A stretch of 34,059 nucleotides of DNA from JAFGUF01 sp040883315 (GCA_040883315.1 JBFLKU010000001.1:1-34059), one strand, 5' to 3'. Shown: positions 24,369 to 32,181, counted from the first letter of the stretch. Translations and numbers: made by a program. The notes: generated from the sequence alone by a model not told the origin.

Positions 24369-24941
24369 ATGGTTGAGAAGAAGGCCTTCAATGAAATATT
24401 GAATAAGCTGGGGTATAAGTCTTTTGAGGAAATTGTTGAAGAATTTCAGCATAAAGTTTATTCCACCGTGCATACCTTTACCCAAAATAGCCAAGATGCG
24501 GAAGATTTGTCACAAGAGGTCTTTTGGCAGATATATCAAAATCTTACTTCCTTTAAAATGGATTCGCAGCTTTCCACATGGATATACAGAGTGACTGTAA
24601 ACAAATGTTTATCCTTTAAGCGAAAAGAAGCCAGACGAAATTCAATCGCAGGCATTATACCAATTAATGATAAAGTGGCAGAAACCGTTAAAAGCTCGGC
24701 ATCGGTAGATTTAGATGTTCTGAATGAGGAAAAGAAAAGCATATTATATCAAGCAATTAATAATATAGGGCAAAAATACGCAGCCGTTATTACATTGAAA
24801 TATATGCAGGATTTAAGCACAAAGGAAATCGGACAGGTTCTCAGCCTGCCCCAGCGCACAGTGGAGACACAGCTGCACAGAGCACGACAAAAGCTGAGAA
24901 GCAATCTAGAGACGCTAGGCTACACTATGGAGGTTAATTAA
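24369..24941 (+). CDS. ECF-type RNA polymerase sigma factor
   Basis: This 190-residue group 4 sigma factor has sigma-2 at about 27-90 (QDAEDLSQEVFWQIYQNL and STWIYRVTVNKCLSFKRK). Sigma-4 lies at about 130-182, with the helix-turn-helix ITLKYMQDLSTKEIGQVLS and TVETQLHRARQKLRSNL. A short extra N-terminal helix (1-22) precedes region 2. Such factors direct RNA polymerase to stress or envelope promoters and are held inactive by a cognate anti-sigma. The next gene, one base downstream, encodes a small membrane protein that could be that partner. The ribosome binding site is GAAAGGAA. Confidence 0.93.
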   Translation: MVEKKAFNEILNKLGYKSFEEIVEEFQHKVYSTVHTFTQNSQDAEDLSQEVFWQIYQNLTSFKMDSQLSTWIYRVTVNKCLSFKRKEARRNSIAGIIPINDKVAETVKSSASVDLDVLNEEKKSILYQAINNIGQKYAAVITLKYMQDLSTKEIGQVLSLPQRTVETQLHRARQKLRSNLETLGYTMEVN

Positions 24942-24942
24942 A

Positions 24943-25290
24943 ATGGACTACGAAAAGAAATTGATGGAATCTGGAAAGGCAAACGCCCCAAAAGGATTCG
25001 TGAGCAATACAATTAAATACATCCAAATTCAGGAGGAGAAGCTGGAGCAAAAGACTACAGTGAAAATCGAGTATCCCTTCTTTAAATTGGGTCAGATTTG
25101 CGTTGCAGCAGCGTTGCTTTTAATAATCCTGAATATTACACCTCTTAACAAAATAGTATATGGACAAGATAAAAACACTCAGCCCAAGCAACACCAGGGA
25201 ATAATAGAGAAAGCTATGGATAAGCTAGAAGACTTTGGTGATGAAATAAAAGAAATATTTGACTTTGAAAAAATTATAACTGATAAATAA
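24943..25290 (+). CDS. Small single-pass membrane protein, possible anti-sigma factor
   Basis: This 115-residue protein has a short cytoplasmic N-terminus (1-47), one membrane helix (about 48-66, LGQICVAAALLLIILNI) and a charged outer tail (YGQDKNTQPKQH ... FDFEKIITDK). It starts one base after the sigma factor stop with its ribosome binding site (GGAGG) inside the sigma gene, a classic arrangement for a sigma/anti-sigma pair. The cytoplasmic part is shorter than a normal zinc-binding anti-sigma domain and has no HxxxCxxC motif. If it binds the sigma factor it does so in an unusual way. The function is inferred from context. Confidence 0.65.
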   Translation: MDYEKKLMESGKANAPKGFVSNTIKYIQIQEEKLEQKTTVKIEYPFFKLGQICVAAALLLIILNITPLNKIVYGQDKNTQPKQHQGIIEKAMDKLEDFGDEIKEIFDFEKIITDK

Positions 25291-25301
25291 AGGAGAAAAC
25301 A

Positions 25302-25835
25302 ATGGAAAGAGAAAATAATCAAAATGTAAACCCATTATTAATGTTTATGTGTTCTTTGCTGCCAGGATGTGCCCATATGTATTTGGGGCTTATAAAACGA
25401 GGTGTACAGCTACTGCTTTCATTTCTGCTACTAATAGGCTTTGCAACCACAGTATACGGGCTTGAATTTTTAATAATACCTATAATAGTTGTGTTATTTG
25501 TATACAGCTTTTTCGATGGATACAGTATATTCAGAAATATAAAGGACGGCAAAACTGTGAAAGATGAAAGCTTTATCGAAGGTCTGGATTCGCTGAAACA
25601 ATTAATTTCTAATGCATACTGGATAGGCTTTGCACTGTTGGTTTTCAGCATCATAATTGTACTGAACAGAATAACTGATATGGATGTTTTTCAGCCAATC
25701 GGATACTATTATAATTATTACGTAGAGGATTTTATACCAGCTTTCATAATGCTTGCACTTGGTATATTCCTGATGGTAAAAGGCAACGCACAAAGAAAAG
25801 CGAAGAAAGCACAGAAAAATCAAATCGAAGAGTAG
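25302..25835 (+). CDS. Polytopic membrane protein of the ECF sigma operon
   Basis: This 177-residue protein begins with a TM2-like module: NPLLMFMCSLLPGCAHMYLGLIKRGVQLLLSF (residues 9-40) has the PGxxHMYLGxxxRG pattern of TM2-type membrane proteins. A second half (about 103-165) has two helices and resembles the LiaI/LiaF-like transmembrane region. The C-terminus is basic (QRKAKKAQKNQ). AAGGAG precedes the ATG. As the last gene of the sigma operon it is a likely target or modulator of an envelope-stress response. No direct functional evidence is visible. Confidence 0.7.
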   Translation: MERENNQNVNPLLMFMCSLLPGCAHMYLGLIKRGVQLLLSFLLLIGFATTVYGLEFLIIPIIVVLFVYSFFDGYSIFRNIKDGKTVKDESFIEGLDSLKQLISNAYWIGFALLVFSIIIVLNRITDMDVFQPIGYYYNYYVEDFIPAFIMLALGIFLMVKGNAQRKAKKAQKNQIEE

Positions 25836-25842
25836 CAACATC

Positions 25843-25872
25843 AAAAAAGTCGGATTAAATCCGACTTTTTTT
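25843..25872. terminator. Bidirectional intrinsic terminator
   Basis: A6-GTCGGAT, a three-base loop and ATCCGAC-T7 form a perfect symmetric terminator. It serves the sigma operon (plus) and the gnd-zwf-cyclase operon (minus). Confidence 0.92.
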
Positions 25873-26503
25873 ATTCTTCTATCAATGCCGCTCTCACCCA
25901 GCTGCCTTCAGTTCCTTTTATTTTTATAGGCAGAGCTATCAGTTTGTATTCACCCTCTGATATGTCCTTGAGCTCAAGTCCTTCCATTATTATTATGTCA
26001 TCTTCCAGCAGCAGCTTGTGCGTTGGATGCCCTGCTTGGCTTCTTTCTATGCCCAGTGCATCTATTCCCACTCCATTTATTTTTTTATCCTTTAAAAATT
26101 TAGCAGCAGATTTATCCACAAAAACGAATTCATTATCAAAGCCTTTGCTTTTATCATAATAGGAATTCTTTGTTTTGAAAATCACGAAATCATCTTTTTG
26201 TATTTTCAGCTCATTAATATCATCTGCCGAAATATATTTTTTATCAATTTTAGTCAAGTCGAAAACTTTGCAGTTTGTAATCAGTCTTCTATAGTCGAAG
26301 GTATCCATCGTTTTGCCGTTCTTAATCATATGTAGCGGCATATCTATATGCGTGCCGCAATGGATATCCAGCTCTACTTTGGTTTCATGATATTCGCTTT
26401 CATTGTGGTTTGCTGAATTTGTGAATTTCGGCTTTTTAGCGGGTATATCCTTATAAACCATCATTTCCGGCTCTATCAGCATTGAAATATCGTGTATTTT
26501 CAT
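25871..26503 (-). CDS. Cyclase-family (PF04199) metal-dependent hydrolase
   Basis: This 210-residue protein has the signature HCGTHIDMPLH (H48, H52, D54, H58), the metal-binding motif of kynurenine formamidase, isatin hydrolase and related cyclase-fold enzymes. H33 and E38-E40 (NHNESEYHE) may also contribute. It is the third gene of a minus-strand operon: its AGGAGG ribosome binding site overlaps the zwf stop, only nine bases away. A kynurenine role does not fit the neighbours. A lactone- or amide-hydrolysing role linked to the pentose phosphate pathway is an attractive but unproven idea. The family call is firm. Confidence 0.88.
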   Translation of the reverse strand: MKIHDISMLIEPEMMVYKDIPAKKPKFTNSANHNESEYHETKVELDIHCGTHIDMPLHMIKNGKTMDTFDYRRLITNCKVFDLTKIDKKYISADDINELKIQKDDFVIFKTKNSYYDKSKGFDNEFVFVDKSAAKFLKDKKINGVGIDALGIERSQAGHPTHKLLLEDDIIIMEGLELKDISEGEYKLIALPIKIKGTEGSWVRAALIEE

Positions 26504-26512
26504 GTCTACCTC

Positions 26513-27991
26513 CTAGTAATCGTTTGCCCACTCTCTTCCGTCGTTTTTCAAAAGCTCATCAGCCTCTTTAGGTCCAAATGAAAAAGCTTCGTAGTTTGGA
26601 AACTCAGGCTTTTGCTTTTTCCATGCGTCTTGAATGGAGTCGATGAATTTCCATGAATATTCTACTTCATCCCATCTGGTAAATAATGTTTTTTCGCCTT
26701 TCATCACATCCAGCAGCAGCCTTTCATATGCTTCCTGTGAATTATACCCTACTATACAGTTTTGGCAAAAATCCATGTTTACTGGAATAATGTCGTTTCC
26801 ATCTCCCGGCTTTTTGGCATTAAATCTAAAATTCACGCCCTCCTTAGGCTGAATATTTATTATCAGCTGGTTGGGGCTTATCTGCCCGGATATATCGCTG
26901 TAGTTGCTTTTGTAGTTTGATTTAAATTCTATTACTGCCTGCACGCCCTTCTTTTTCATTCGCTTGCCTGTGCGAACATAGAACGGGACATTACTCCATC
27001 TTTTGTTTTTTATATTCAGCTTTAATGCCACAAATGTTTCTGTGTCAGAGTCATCAGCTGTTCTATTTTCCTGGCGATATCCCACAGCCTTTTTCTCGCT
27101 ATCTGCTCCGTATTGCCCTCTTATAACATTTTTATAAACATCATTCGTGCTATAGACATCTAGGCTCTTCAGCACCTTCACCTTTTCATCTCGTATAGAT
27201 TCGGTGTTCATTATCTTTGGCGGCTCCATAGCAATCAAAGACAAAAACTGCAGCAGATGGTTCTGCACCATGTCCTTTAGTGCTCCTGATTTTTCATAGT
27301 ATCCGCCTCTATCGTCCACCCCTAGGGTTTCCGATGAAGTTATCTGAACATGGTCTATATGCTCTTTGTTCCAAATAGGTTCAAATGCTGCATTAGCAAA
27401 GCGAATTACCATTATATTCTGAAGCATCTCCTTGCCCAAATAGTGGTCAATTCTATAGATATTGCTTTCGTCGAATACAGATGATATCTGATTGTTCAAT
27501 GCCTTTGCAGAATGCAAATCTTTGCCGAATGGTTTTTCTATCACCACTCTTTTGTATCCATCGCCCTTTTCTGCTAATCCATATTTATGAAGATTATGCA
27601 CTATAGTGCCAAATGCCTCCGGACTGACTGCCAAATAAAAAATTCTGTTCCCTGCTGTATCGTATTTTTGCTCCAGCTTCTTGATATATTCTTCTAGTTC
27701 GCTGTATCCATCACCTGTAGTAAAATCCATCTTATAGTAGTATATTCTGCTGGTCAGTTCATTCCATTCCTTGCTCTTTAAAGCATTGCGAGAAAATTCA
27801 TTTATTGCATTTTTTAAATCTTCTAAATATTCTTCTCTCGTTTTTTCTCTCCTGCCAACTGACACCATAAAAAAGTTTTCAGGCAGAAGATTATCTATTA
27901 ATAAATTGTATATTGCCGGCACTAGCTTGCGCTTTGTCAAGTCTCCTGTGCCGCCAAACAATATTAATCCATTTGATATGTCTTTACTCAT
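26513..27991 (-). CDS. zwf: Glucose-6-phosphate 1-dehydrogenase
   Basis: This 492-residue enzyme oxidises glucose 6-phosphate to 6-phosphogluconolactone with NAD(P). It has the dinucleotide motif LFGGTGDLTKRK (11-22), EKPFGKD (152-158) and the catalytic motif RIDHYLGKE (180-188, with His183). The length is normal. A TTG at 28003 and an ATG at 27997 are in frame upstream, but GGAG lies six bases before the ATG at 27991, so that start is chosen. It follows gnd by 17 bases and precedes the cyclase-family gene by nine, so the three form one operon. No pgl (6-phosphogluconolactonase) gene is seen here. Confidence 0.96.
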   Translation of the reverse strand: MSKDISNGLILFGGTGDLTKRKLVPAIYNLLIDNLLPENFFMVSVGRREKTREEYLEDLKNAINEFSRNALKSKEWNELTSRIYYYKMDFTTGDGYSELEEYIKKLEQKYDTAGNRIFYLAVSPEAFGTIVHNLHKYGLAEKGDGYKRVVIEKPFGKDLHSAKALNNQISSVFDESNIYRIDHYLGKEMLQNIMVIRFANAAFEPIWNKEHIDHVQITSSETLGVDDRGGYYEKSGALKDMVQNHLLQFLSLIAMEPPKIMNTESIRDEKVKVLKSLDVYSTNDVYKNVIRGQYGADSEKKAVGYRQENRTADDSDTETFVALKLNIKNKRWSNVPFYVRTGKRMKKKGVQAVIEFKSNYKSNYSDISGQISPNQLIINIQPKEGVNFRFNAKKPGDGNDIIPVNMDFCQNCIVGYNSQEAYERLLLDVMKGEKTLFTRWDEVEYSWKFIDSIQDAWKKQKPEFPNYEAFSFGPKEADELLKNDGREWANDY

Positions 27992-28008
27992 ATTCATCTC
28001 CAATGCGT

Positions 28009-28905
28009 CTACTTTTTCTCTACCGCATGTCCGCCAAATTCGTTTCTAAGGGCTGCTACCACCTGCCCGCTGAAGCTCTCGTCCTGCTGAGACCTGTCTC
28101 TTACAAATAGGCTGCCCGCAATAACAGGAACAGGCACTTTCAGTTTTAGTGCTTCCTCAACTGTCCACAGACCTTCGCCATTCGAGCCTATTTTTCCTCG
28201 TATGTCATCTAGCTGCGGGCTCTTTTTAAATGCACTCTCTGCCAGCTCCATCAGCCAGCTTCTGATTACTGATCCATTGTTCCACACTCTTGCCACTTTT
28301 TCATAATCCAGGTCAAATTGGCTTTCTTTCAGTATCTCAAATCCTTCGCCTATTGCCTGCATCATGCCGTATTCCACGCCATTATGCACCATCTTTGTGT
28401 AGTGCCCAGAGCCTACTCTGCCGCAGTGAAGATATCCGTTTTCTACACACATATCCCTGAAAAGTGGCTCAATATATGCGAAAACTTCATTTTCCGCCCC
28501 AACCATAGAGCATGCGCCATATCTCGCGCCTTCTATGCCACCGGATGTTCCTGCATCGACAAAGTCTATTCCTTTTGCCTTAATCTCATCATATCTTCTT
28601 AATGTATCATTATAGTTGGAGTTTCCGCCGTCTATAATAATATCGTGTTCGTTTAGCAATCCTGCAAGCTCATTAATCATTTGCTCAGTAGGTTCACCGT
28701 TTGGCACCATCACCCATACTACTCGTCTGCCTTCTAGCTTCCTAACCAATTCTTCCAGAGAATGTGCGCCTTTTCCGCCAGCAGCTACCAGCTCATCTAC
28801 CTTTTTGGGGCTTCTGTTGTACCCCACCACATCATATCCATGATCAAGCAGATTTAGTGCTAAGTTATATCCCATACGTCCTAATCCGACTATTCCTATT
28901 TGCAT
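28009..28905 (-). CDS. gnd: 6-phosphogluconate dehydrogenase (decarboxylating), short form
   Basis: This 298-residue protein is the short, YqeC/GndA-like form rather than the 470-residue form. GLGRMG (7-12) starts the Rossmann fold. DGGNSNYND, GTSGGIEGARYGACSMVGA and KMVHNGVEYGMMQAIGEGF carry the substrate and catalytic residues (Lys, His, Asn). It makes ribulose 5-phosphate, CO2 and NAD(P)H. The residues after the second strand (GYNRSPKK) include an arginine that could bind the NADP phosphate, so cofactor preference is open. It is the first gene of the gnd-zwf-cyclase operon. ACGAGGT precedes the ATG. Confidence 0.94.
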   Translation of the reverse strand: MQIGIVGLGRMGYNLALNLLDHGYDVVGYNRSPKKVDELVAAGGKGAHSLEELVRKLEGRRVVWVMVPNGEPTEQMINELAGLLNEHDIIIDGGNSNYNDTLRRYDEIKAKGIDFVDAGTSGGIEGARYGACSMVGAENEVFAYIEPLFRDMCVENGYLHCGRVGSGHYTKMVHNGVEYGMMQAIGEGFEILKESQFDLDYEKVARVWNNGSVIRSWLMELAESAFKKSPQLDDIRGKIGSNGEGLWTVEEALKLKVPVPVIAGSLFVRDRSQQDESFSGQVVAALRNEFGGHAVEKK

Positions 28906-29039
28906 AAAAATACCTCGTTTCTAGTCTTTATTCTTTACTTCACTTTTTTTATTATATTCCTAATAGCATACTATTACTAGAATTTAATAATTTAAATAGA
29001 TTTCATAAGTCATTATTATCATAAAATTTACGTATATGC

Positions 29040-29054
29040 TGTAACAATGTTACA
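29040..29054. promoter_or_regulatory. 15-bp palindrome in the gnd/riboswitch intergenic region
   Basis: TGTAAC-AAT-GTTACA is a perfect inverted repeat in the AT-rich gap between gnd and the riboswitch promoter. It is a candidate operator. The rest of 28906-29130 shows only AT-rich sequence and a smaller CACATCATGTG palindrome (29092-29102). Confidence 0.35.
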
Positions 29055-29130
29055 TTAATCCAAATCAAACTTAATTAAATAAATTAAAACACATCATGTG
29101 ATTTATTTATTAAGGTATATTCGTATTTGT

Positions 29131-29159
29131 TTGACATATTATGTATGCAGTGTTATAAT
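29131..29159 (+). promoter_or_regulatory. Consensus promoter driving the riboswitch and ABC exporter
   Basis: TTGACA (29131-29136), exactly 17 bases, then TATAAT (29154-29159). It is a perfect consensus, so transcription would start near 29167, just before the aptamer. Confidence 0.85.
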
Positions 29160-29173
29160 TCTTGAAATTTTAG

Positions 29174-29261
29174 GAGTGCACCTATGGTTCCGTGCCAAAA
29201 GGCAGCCTGGTCAAAGCGGTGCAGCACTATTTTAAGTGTACACTATTTGGGATAAAAGCCC
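29174..29261 (+). ncRNA. ykkC-class riboswitch aptamer, subtype 2 (ligand unresolved)
   Basis: The leader carries the ykkC core in order. GTGCACCTATGGTTCC (29176-29190) is followed by a TGCC-AAAA-GGCA hairpin (29193-29204), then CCTGGTC and AAAGCGGTGCAG (29213-29224). A CACT/AGTG hairpin (29225-29238), TACAC, and GGGATAAAAGCCC (29249-29261) complete it. TGCACC (29177-29182) pairs with GGTGCA (29218-29223). The AAGCGGUGCAG segment and the UACAC after the second hairpin match the subtype 2 aptamers (ppGpp, PRPP or nucleoside diphosphates). Guanidine-I RNAs have CCGAGAG at that place. One conserved position differs (CUAUGG for CUAGGG). The alignment is from memory, so class is likely, subtype probable and ligand unknown. 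Confidence 0.75.
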
Positions 29262-29312
29262 ATGAAAGGAGTCCTACCCCGGTCTCTTTTCATGGGCTTT
29301 TCATATTTTTAT
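29254..29312 (+). terminator. Riboswitch-controlled terminator (expression platform)
   Basis: An 18-bp stem with one G-U pair joins 29254-29271 to 29284-29301, followed by a T-rich tail to 29312. The 5' arm includes the CCC at 29259-29261, which the aptamer needs for its GGG/CCC helix. Aptamer and terminator therefore exclude each other, and ligand binding should turn the downstream ABC genes on. Confidence 0.82.
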
Positions 29313-29343
29313 TGCACTATTATATAATTTATAGGAGGAAACA

Positions 29344-30336
29344 ATGTACAGTATAGAGGTAGAGAATTTAACAAAAAATTTCAGTACAAAAATCAAGACC
29401 GAAGGATTTAAGCAAAGCGTCAAGTCTATGATTCATCCTGAATATCAATCGGTCGATGCAGTCCAAAATATTTCTTTCAAGGTGAAGGAAGGCGAAATAG
29501 TGGCATTTATAGGTCCAAATGGTGCAGGCAAATCCACAACCATTAAAATGATGACCGGAATACTCCATCCAACATCCGGTGTAATAAAGGTTTTGGGGCT
29601 TGACCCGGTGAAAAACCGACGCGTGCTGGCAAAGCAGATTGGCACAGTATTCGGGCAAAAATCCCAGCTGTGGTTTCATCTACCGCCCACAGATAGCTTC
29701 CGTTTGCTTGGTGATATATATGAAGTGCCTGAAAAAGAATATAAAAAAAGGATCGATTATTTAATTGATATATTTGATATTTCAGAGCTTTTGAAAACTC
29801 CCGTGCGAAAGATGTCTCTGGGGCAGAGAGTAAGGTGCGAGATAGCAGCATCATTAATTCATCAGCCCAAAATTCTTTTTTTGGATGAGCCAACAATAGG
29901 ACTTGATGTAGTGGTAAAGCAGAAAATCAGAGAGCTGATACTAAATATAAACAAAGAATACAATACAACTATTTTTTTAACCAGCCACGATGCCGGAGAC
30001 ATAGAAAAAATATGTAAACGTGCAATGGTAATAGACCATGGAAAGGTGGTGCTGGATGAAAGCGTCAAAAACCTGAAATATGATTACTTAAGGAGAAAAA
30101 TTGTTGCCGCAAAGTTCAGCGAAAAATTTCAACCAATAAAAATGGATGGTGTGGAAATAATAAAATCCACAGACTATGCTGCCTCTTTGCATGTAGACAC
30201 AGAATTAGTATCAATCAATAAAGTTATCTCTGCTATCAGCCAAGGCGACTCTTTGGCAGATATCACCATCACAGATCCTCCTATGGAGGAAATAATCCTC
30301 GATATATTCAAAAAAACGGCGGTGAATAAACTATGA
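29344..30336 (+). CDS. ABC exporter ATP-binding protein (COG4586-like)
   Basis: This 330-residue ATPase has Walker A GPNGAGKST (57-65), the Q-loop region FGQKSQLWFHLPP (103-115), signature MSLGQR (157-162), Walker B ILFLDEP (177-183) and switch TSHD. The N-terminal insert GFKQSVKSMIHPEYQSVDAV and the KSQLWFHLP segment are typical of COG4586 proteins, which pair with the two DUF990-type permeases encoded next. It is directly downstream of the riboswitch terminator with a perfect AGGAGG site. The substrate of this exporter class is not established. The riboswitch is the best clue to its physiological role. Confidence 0.93.
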   Translation: MYSIEVENLTKNFSTKIKTEGFKQSVKSMIHPEYQSVDAVQNISFKVKEGEIVAFIGPNGAGKSTTIKMMTGILHPTSGVIKVLGLDPVKNRRVLAKQIGTVFGQKSQLWFHLPPTDSFRLLGDIYEVPEKEYKKRIDYLIDIFDISELLKTPVRKMSLGQRVRCEIAASLIHQPKILFLDEPTIGLDVVVKQKIRELILNINKEYNTTIFLTSHDAGDIEKICKRAMVIDHGKVVLDESVKNLKYDYLRRKIVAAKFSEKFQPIKMDGVEIIKSTDYAASLHVDTELVSINKVISAISQGDSLADITITDPPMEEIILDIFKKTAVNKL

Positions 30337-31121
30337 AAATAAAGAAGTATTTCACAATATTCAAAATCAGCCTAAGGAACGCACTCTATTACGGAAAGAA
30401 TTTCTTCGGCGGAGTATTGATGTATATATTATTCATATATGTCTTCTTTCGCCTATGGGGTGCAATATATACTGGAGATCTGATAGCCGGATATACATAC
30501 AAACAAATAATATGGTATGTATGCATAACGGAAATAATAGCAATGGCTATAAGCACGAATAAAATATATGAAATGTCTGAGGAAATAAAAAACGGTGCAA
30601 TTGCTTATCAACTGGGAAGACCCTACAATTATATATTGTATTTATTCTCCAATGTAATGGGTGTATCCTTTTTAAGTATAGCTATTTACTTCGTTATAGG
30701 ATTTTCTTTCGGAACTATACTGGTTGGTCTTCCACCAGTATACAGCATAGAAGCAATTGTATTTTTTGCTGCATCTTTGCTGCTAGGCTTGGTTATACAG
30801 TTTTTCCTGATGATGTCCATAGGACTAACAGCATTCTTTGTGGAGGAAAACAGACCATTTTTCTTCATTTATCAGAAGTTCATTTTGCTGCTGGGTACTT
30901 TTATACCTATAGAGTTTTTTCCTGCATGGATGCAGACAGTGCTAAAATATATGCCATTTGCATACATCACATGGGGACCGGCAAAAATATTTGTGGATTT
31001 CAGCTTCCATCACGCTATATCCACATTGTCTATTCAGTTACTCTGGGCTGCAATTTCTATCACAATTTGTTTCGCAATATTCAAAAAGGGGGTGAAGGCA
31101 GTACATGTTCACGGAGGCTAA
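30333..31121 (+). CDS. ABC-2 type permease (COG4587-like)
   Basis: This 262-residue protein has six membrane helices (first about 24-43). Its style, YFTIFKISLRNALYYGKNFFGG ... LWGAIYTGDLIAGYTYKQIIWYV at the start and PIEFFPAWMQTVLKYMPFAY near the end, is that of COG4587 permeases of the ABC2_membrane_6/DUF990 group. Its ATG overlaps the ATPase stop codon in an ATGA junction, so translation is coupled. It should form the membrane channel together with the next permease. Confidence 0.88.
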   Translation: MKIKKYFTIFKISLRNALYYGKNFFGGVLMYILFIYVFFRLWGAIYTGDLIAGYTYKQIIWYVCITEIIAMAISTNKIYEMSEEIKNGAIAYQLGRPYNYILYLFSNVMGVSFLSIAIYFVIGFSFGTILVGLPPVYSIEAIVFFAASLLLGLVIQFFLMMSIGLTAFFVEENRPFFFIYQKFILLLGTFIPIEFFPAWMQTVLKYMPFAYITWGPAKIFVDFSFHHAISTLSIQLLWAAISITICFAIFKKGVKAVHVHGG

Positions 31122-31905
31122 AAAAATATTAAAACTGTTTTCAAGATATTTTAGGCTGAATCTTGCTTCGCAGATGGAATACCGCACCAGTTTTTTTGTG
31201 CAGATTTTCGGCATGGTGCTAAATAATGCCAGCTTTATTTTCTTTTGGTATTTGGCTTTTGAAGCTACAGGCAGCCAAATAGCCGGCTACACCTTTAAGG
31301 ATGTTATGTTTCTTTGGGCTGTTGCCAGCTCGGCATTCGGTATATCTCATATACTTTTTTATAACGTTCATAGAATAAGCCAAATAATAATAACCGGCGA
31401 GCTAGACACCTATCTGCTGCAGCCTGTTGCCGTTCTGCCTAATGTGCTAGGGGCGAGCACCCAAGTGAGCGCATGGGGCGACCTATTGTATGGAATAGTT
31501 TTGCTTGCTGTTGTGTGGGGTTTTACCCCATCTGTATGGGGCATATTCTTTCTTGCTATTGTATTGGGCGGATTATTATTAACCGCTGTAAATATTTCAG
31601 CACATACACTAACATTCTACATTGGCAATGCTTCAATGATTACAGGAGCTATCTTTGAATTTATGCTTACTTTCTCAATATATCCTGAAGGCATATTTCA
31701 GGGATTTATAAGACTAGTTATTTTTTCAATACTGCCTGCAGCATTCATCACACATATCCCCCTGCGACTGGTAAAAAACTTTAGTATTTCTACTTTAGCA
31801 ATCTTAATAGGTTTTGTGTCAATATTCTTATTTCTTTCAATATCATTCTTTAATAGAGGCTTGAAAAAATACGAATCCGGAAACCTGATTGTCACTAGGC
31901 TATAG
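31105..31905 (+). CDS. ABC-2 type permease (COG3694-like)
   Basis: This 266-residue protein has six membrane helices. The N-terminus (YFRLNLASQMEYRTSFFVQ), the conserved GELDTYLLQPVAVLPNV (96-112) and YPEGIFQGFIRLVIFSILPAAF are the hallmarks of COG3694, the usual partner of COG4587 and COG4586. The start at 31105 overlaps the previous gene by 17 bases and is preceded by GGGTGAAGG. It is the last gene of the riboswitch-controlled operon, with a terminator directly downstream. Confidence 0.88.
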   Translation: MFTEAKKILKLFSRYFRLNLASQMEYRTSFFVQIFGMVLNNASFIFFWYLAFEATGSQIAGYTFKDVMFLWAVASSAFGISHILFYNVHRISQIIITGELDTYLLQPVAVLPNVLGASTQVSAWGDLLYGIVLLAVVWGFTPSVWGIFFLAIVLGGLLLTAVNISAHTLTFYIGNASMITGAIFEFMLTFSIYPEGIFQGFIRLVIFSILPAAFITHIPLRLVKNFSISTLAILIGFVSIFLFLSISFFNRGLKKYESGNLIVTRL

Positions 31906-31913
31906 AGTGCAAG

Positions 31914-31949
31914 TCAGCAGTAAATAATAAAGTTTGCTGCTGATTTTTT
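31914..31949 (+). terminator. Intrinsic terminator of the riboswitch-controlled ABC operon
   Basis: An 11-bp stem with one wobble (31914-31924 with 31933-31943) and an 8-base loop is followed by TTTTTT, nine bases after the last permease stop. Confidence 0.85.
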
Positions 31950-31975
31950 GTATATATCTTTAATACAAAAAGTAA

Positions 31976-32004
31976 TTGACATATTATAAATCATTTGATA
32001 AAAT
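31976..32004 (+). promoter_or_regulatory. Promoter of the tRNA-Ser gene
   Basis: TTGACA (31976-31981), 17 bases and TAAAAT (31999-32004) lie 45 bases before the tRNA. Confidence 0.7.
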
Positions 32005-32049
32005 GTACAGGCGTCGATAAGCAAGACGCGAAAAAATTATATATTTTAT

Positions 32050-32141
32050 GGAGAGATGGCAGAGTCTGGTTGAATGCACCGGTCTTGAAAACCGGCATAG
32101 GGTTAAACCTATCTAGGGTTCGAATCCCTATCTCTCCGCCA
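32050..32141 (+). tRNA. tRNA-Ser (anticodon UGA)
   Basis: This is a complete class II tRNA. The acceptor arms GGAGAGA (32050-32056) and TCTCTCC (32131-32137) pair, and G is at the discriminator position. CCA is encoded (32139-32141). The anticodon stem CCGGT/ACCGG holds the loop CTTGAAA with anticodon TGA (32086-32088), reading UCA. A long variable arm (ATAGGGTTAAACCTAT) and a standard GGTTCGAAT T-loop confirm serine. The gene is flanked by its own promoter and terminator and by the remains of a mobile element. Confidence 0.97.
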
Positions 32142-32181
32142 ATAGTTCTATTAGGACAAAAATTTAGCTCCTTGAGAGTAT

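Noticed and set aside
27992..28003. Upstream TTG or ATG start for zwf
   Set aside because: The only good Shine-Dalgarno (GGAG) lies inside this stretch and fits the ATG at 27991.
29174..29261. Guanidine-I (ykkC subtype 1) riboswitch
   Set aside because: The segment that should read CUGGUCCGAGAG reads CUGGUCAAAGCGGU. This fits subtype 2, so guanidine is not the favoured ligand.
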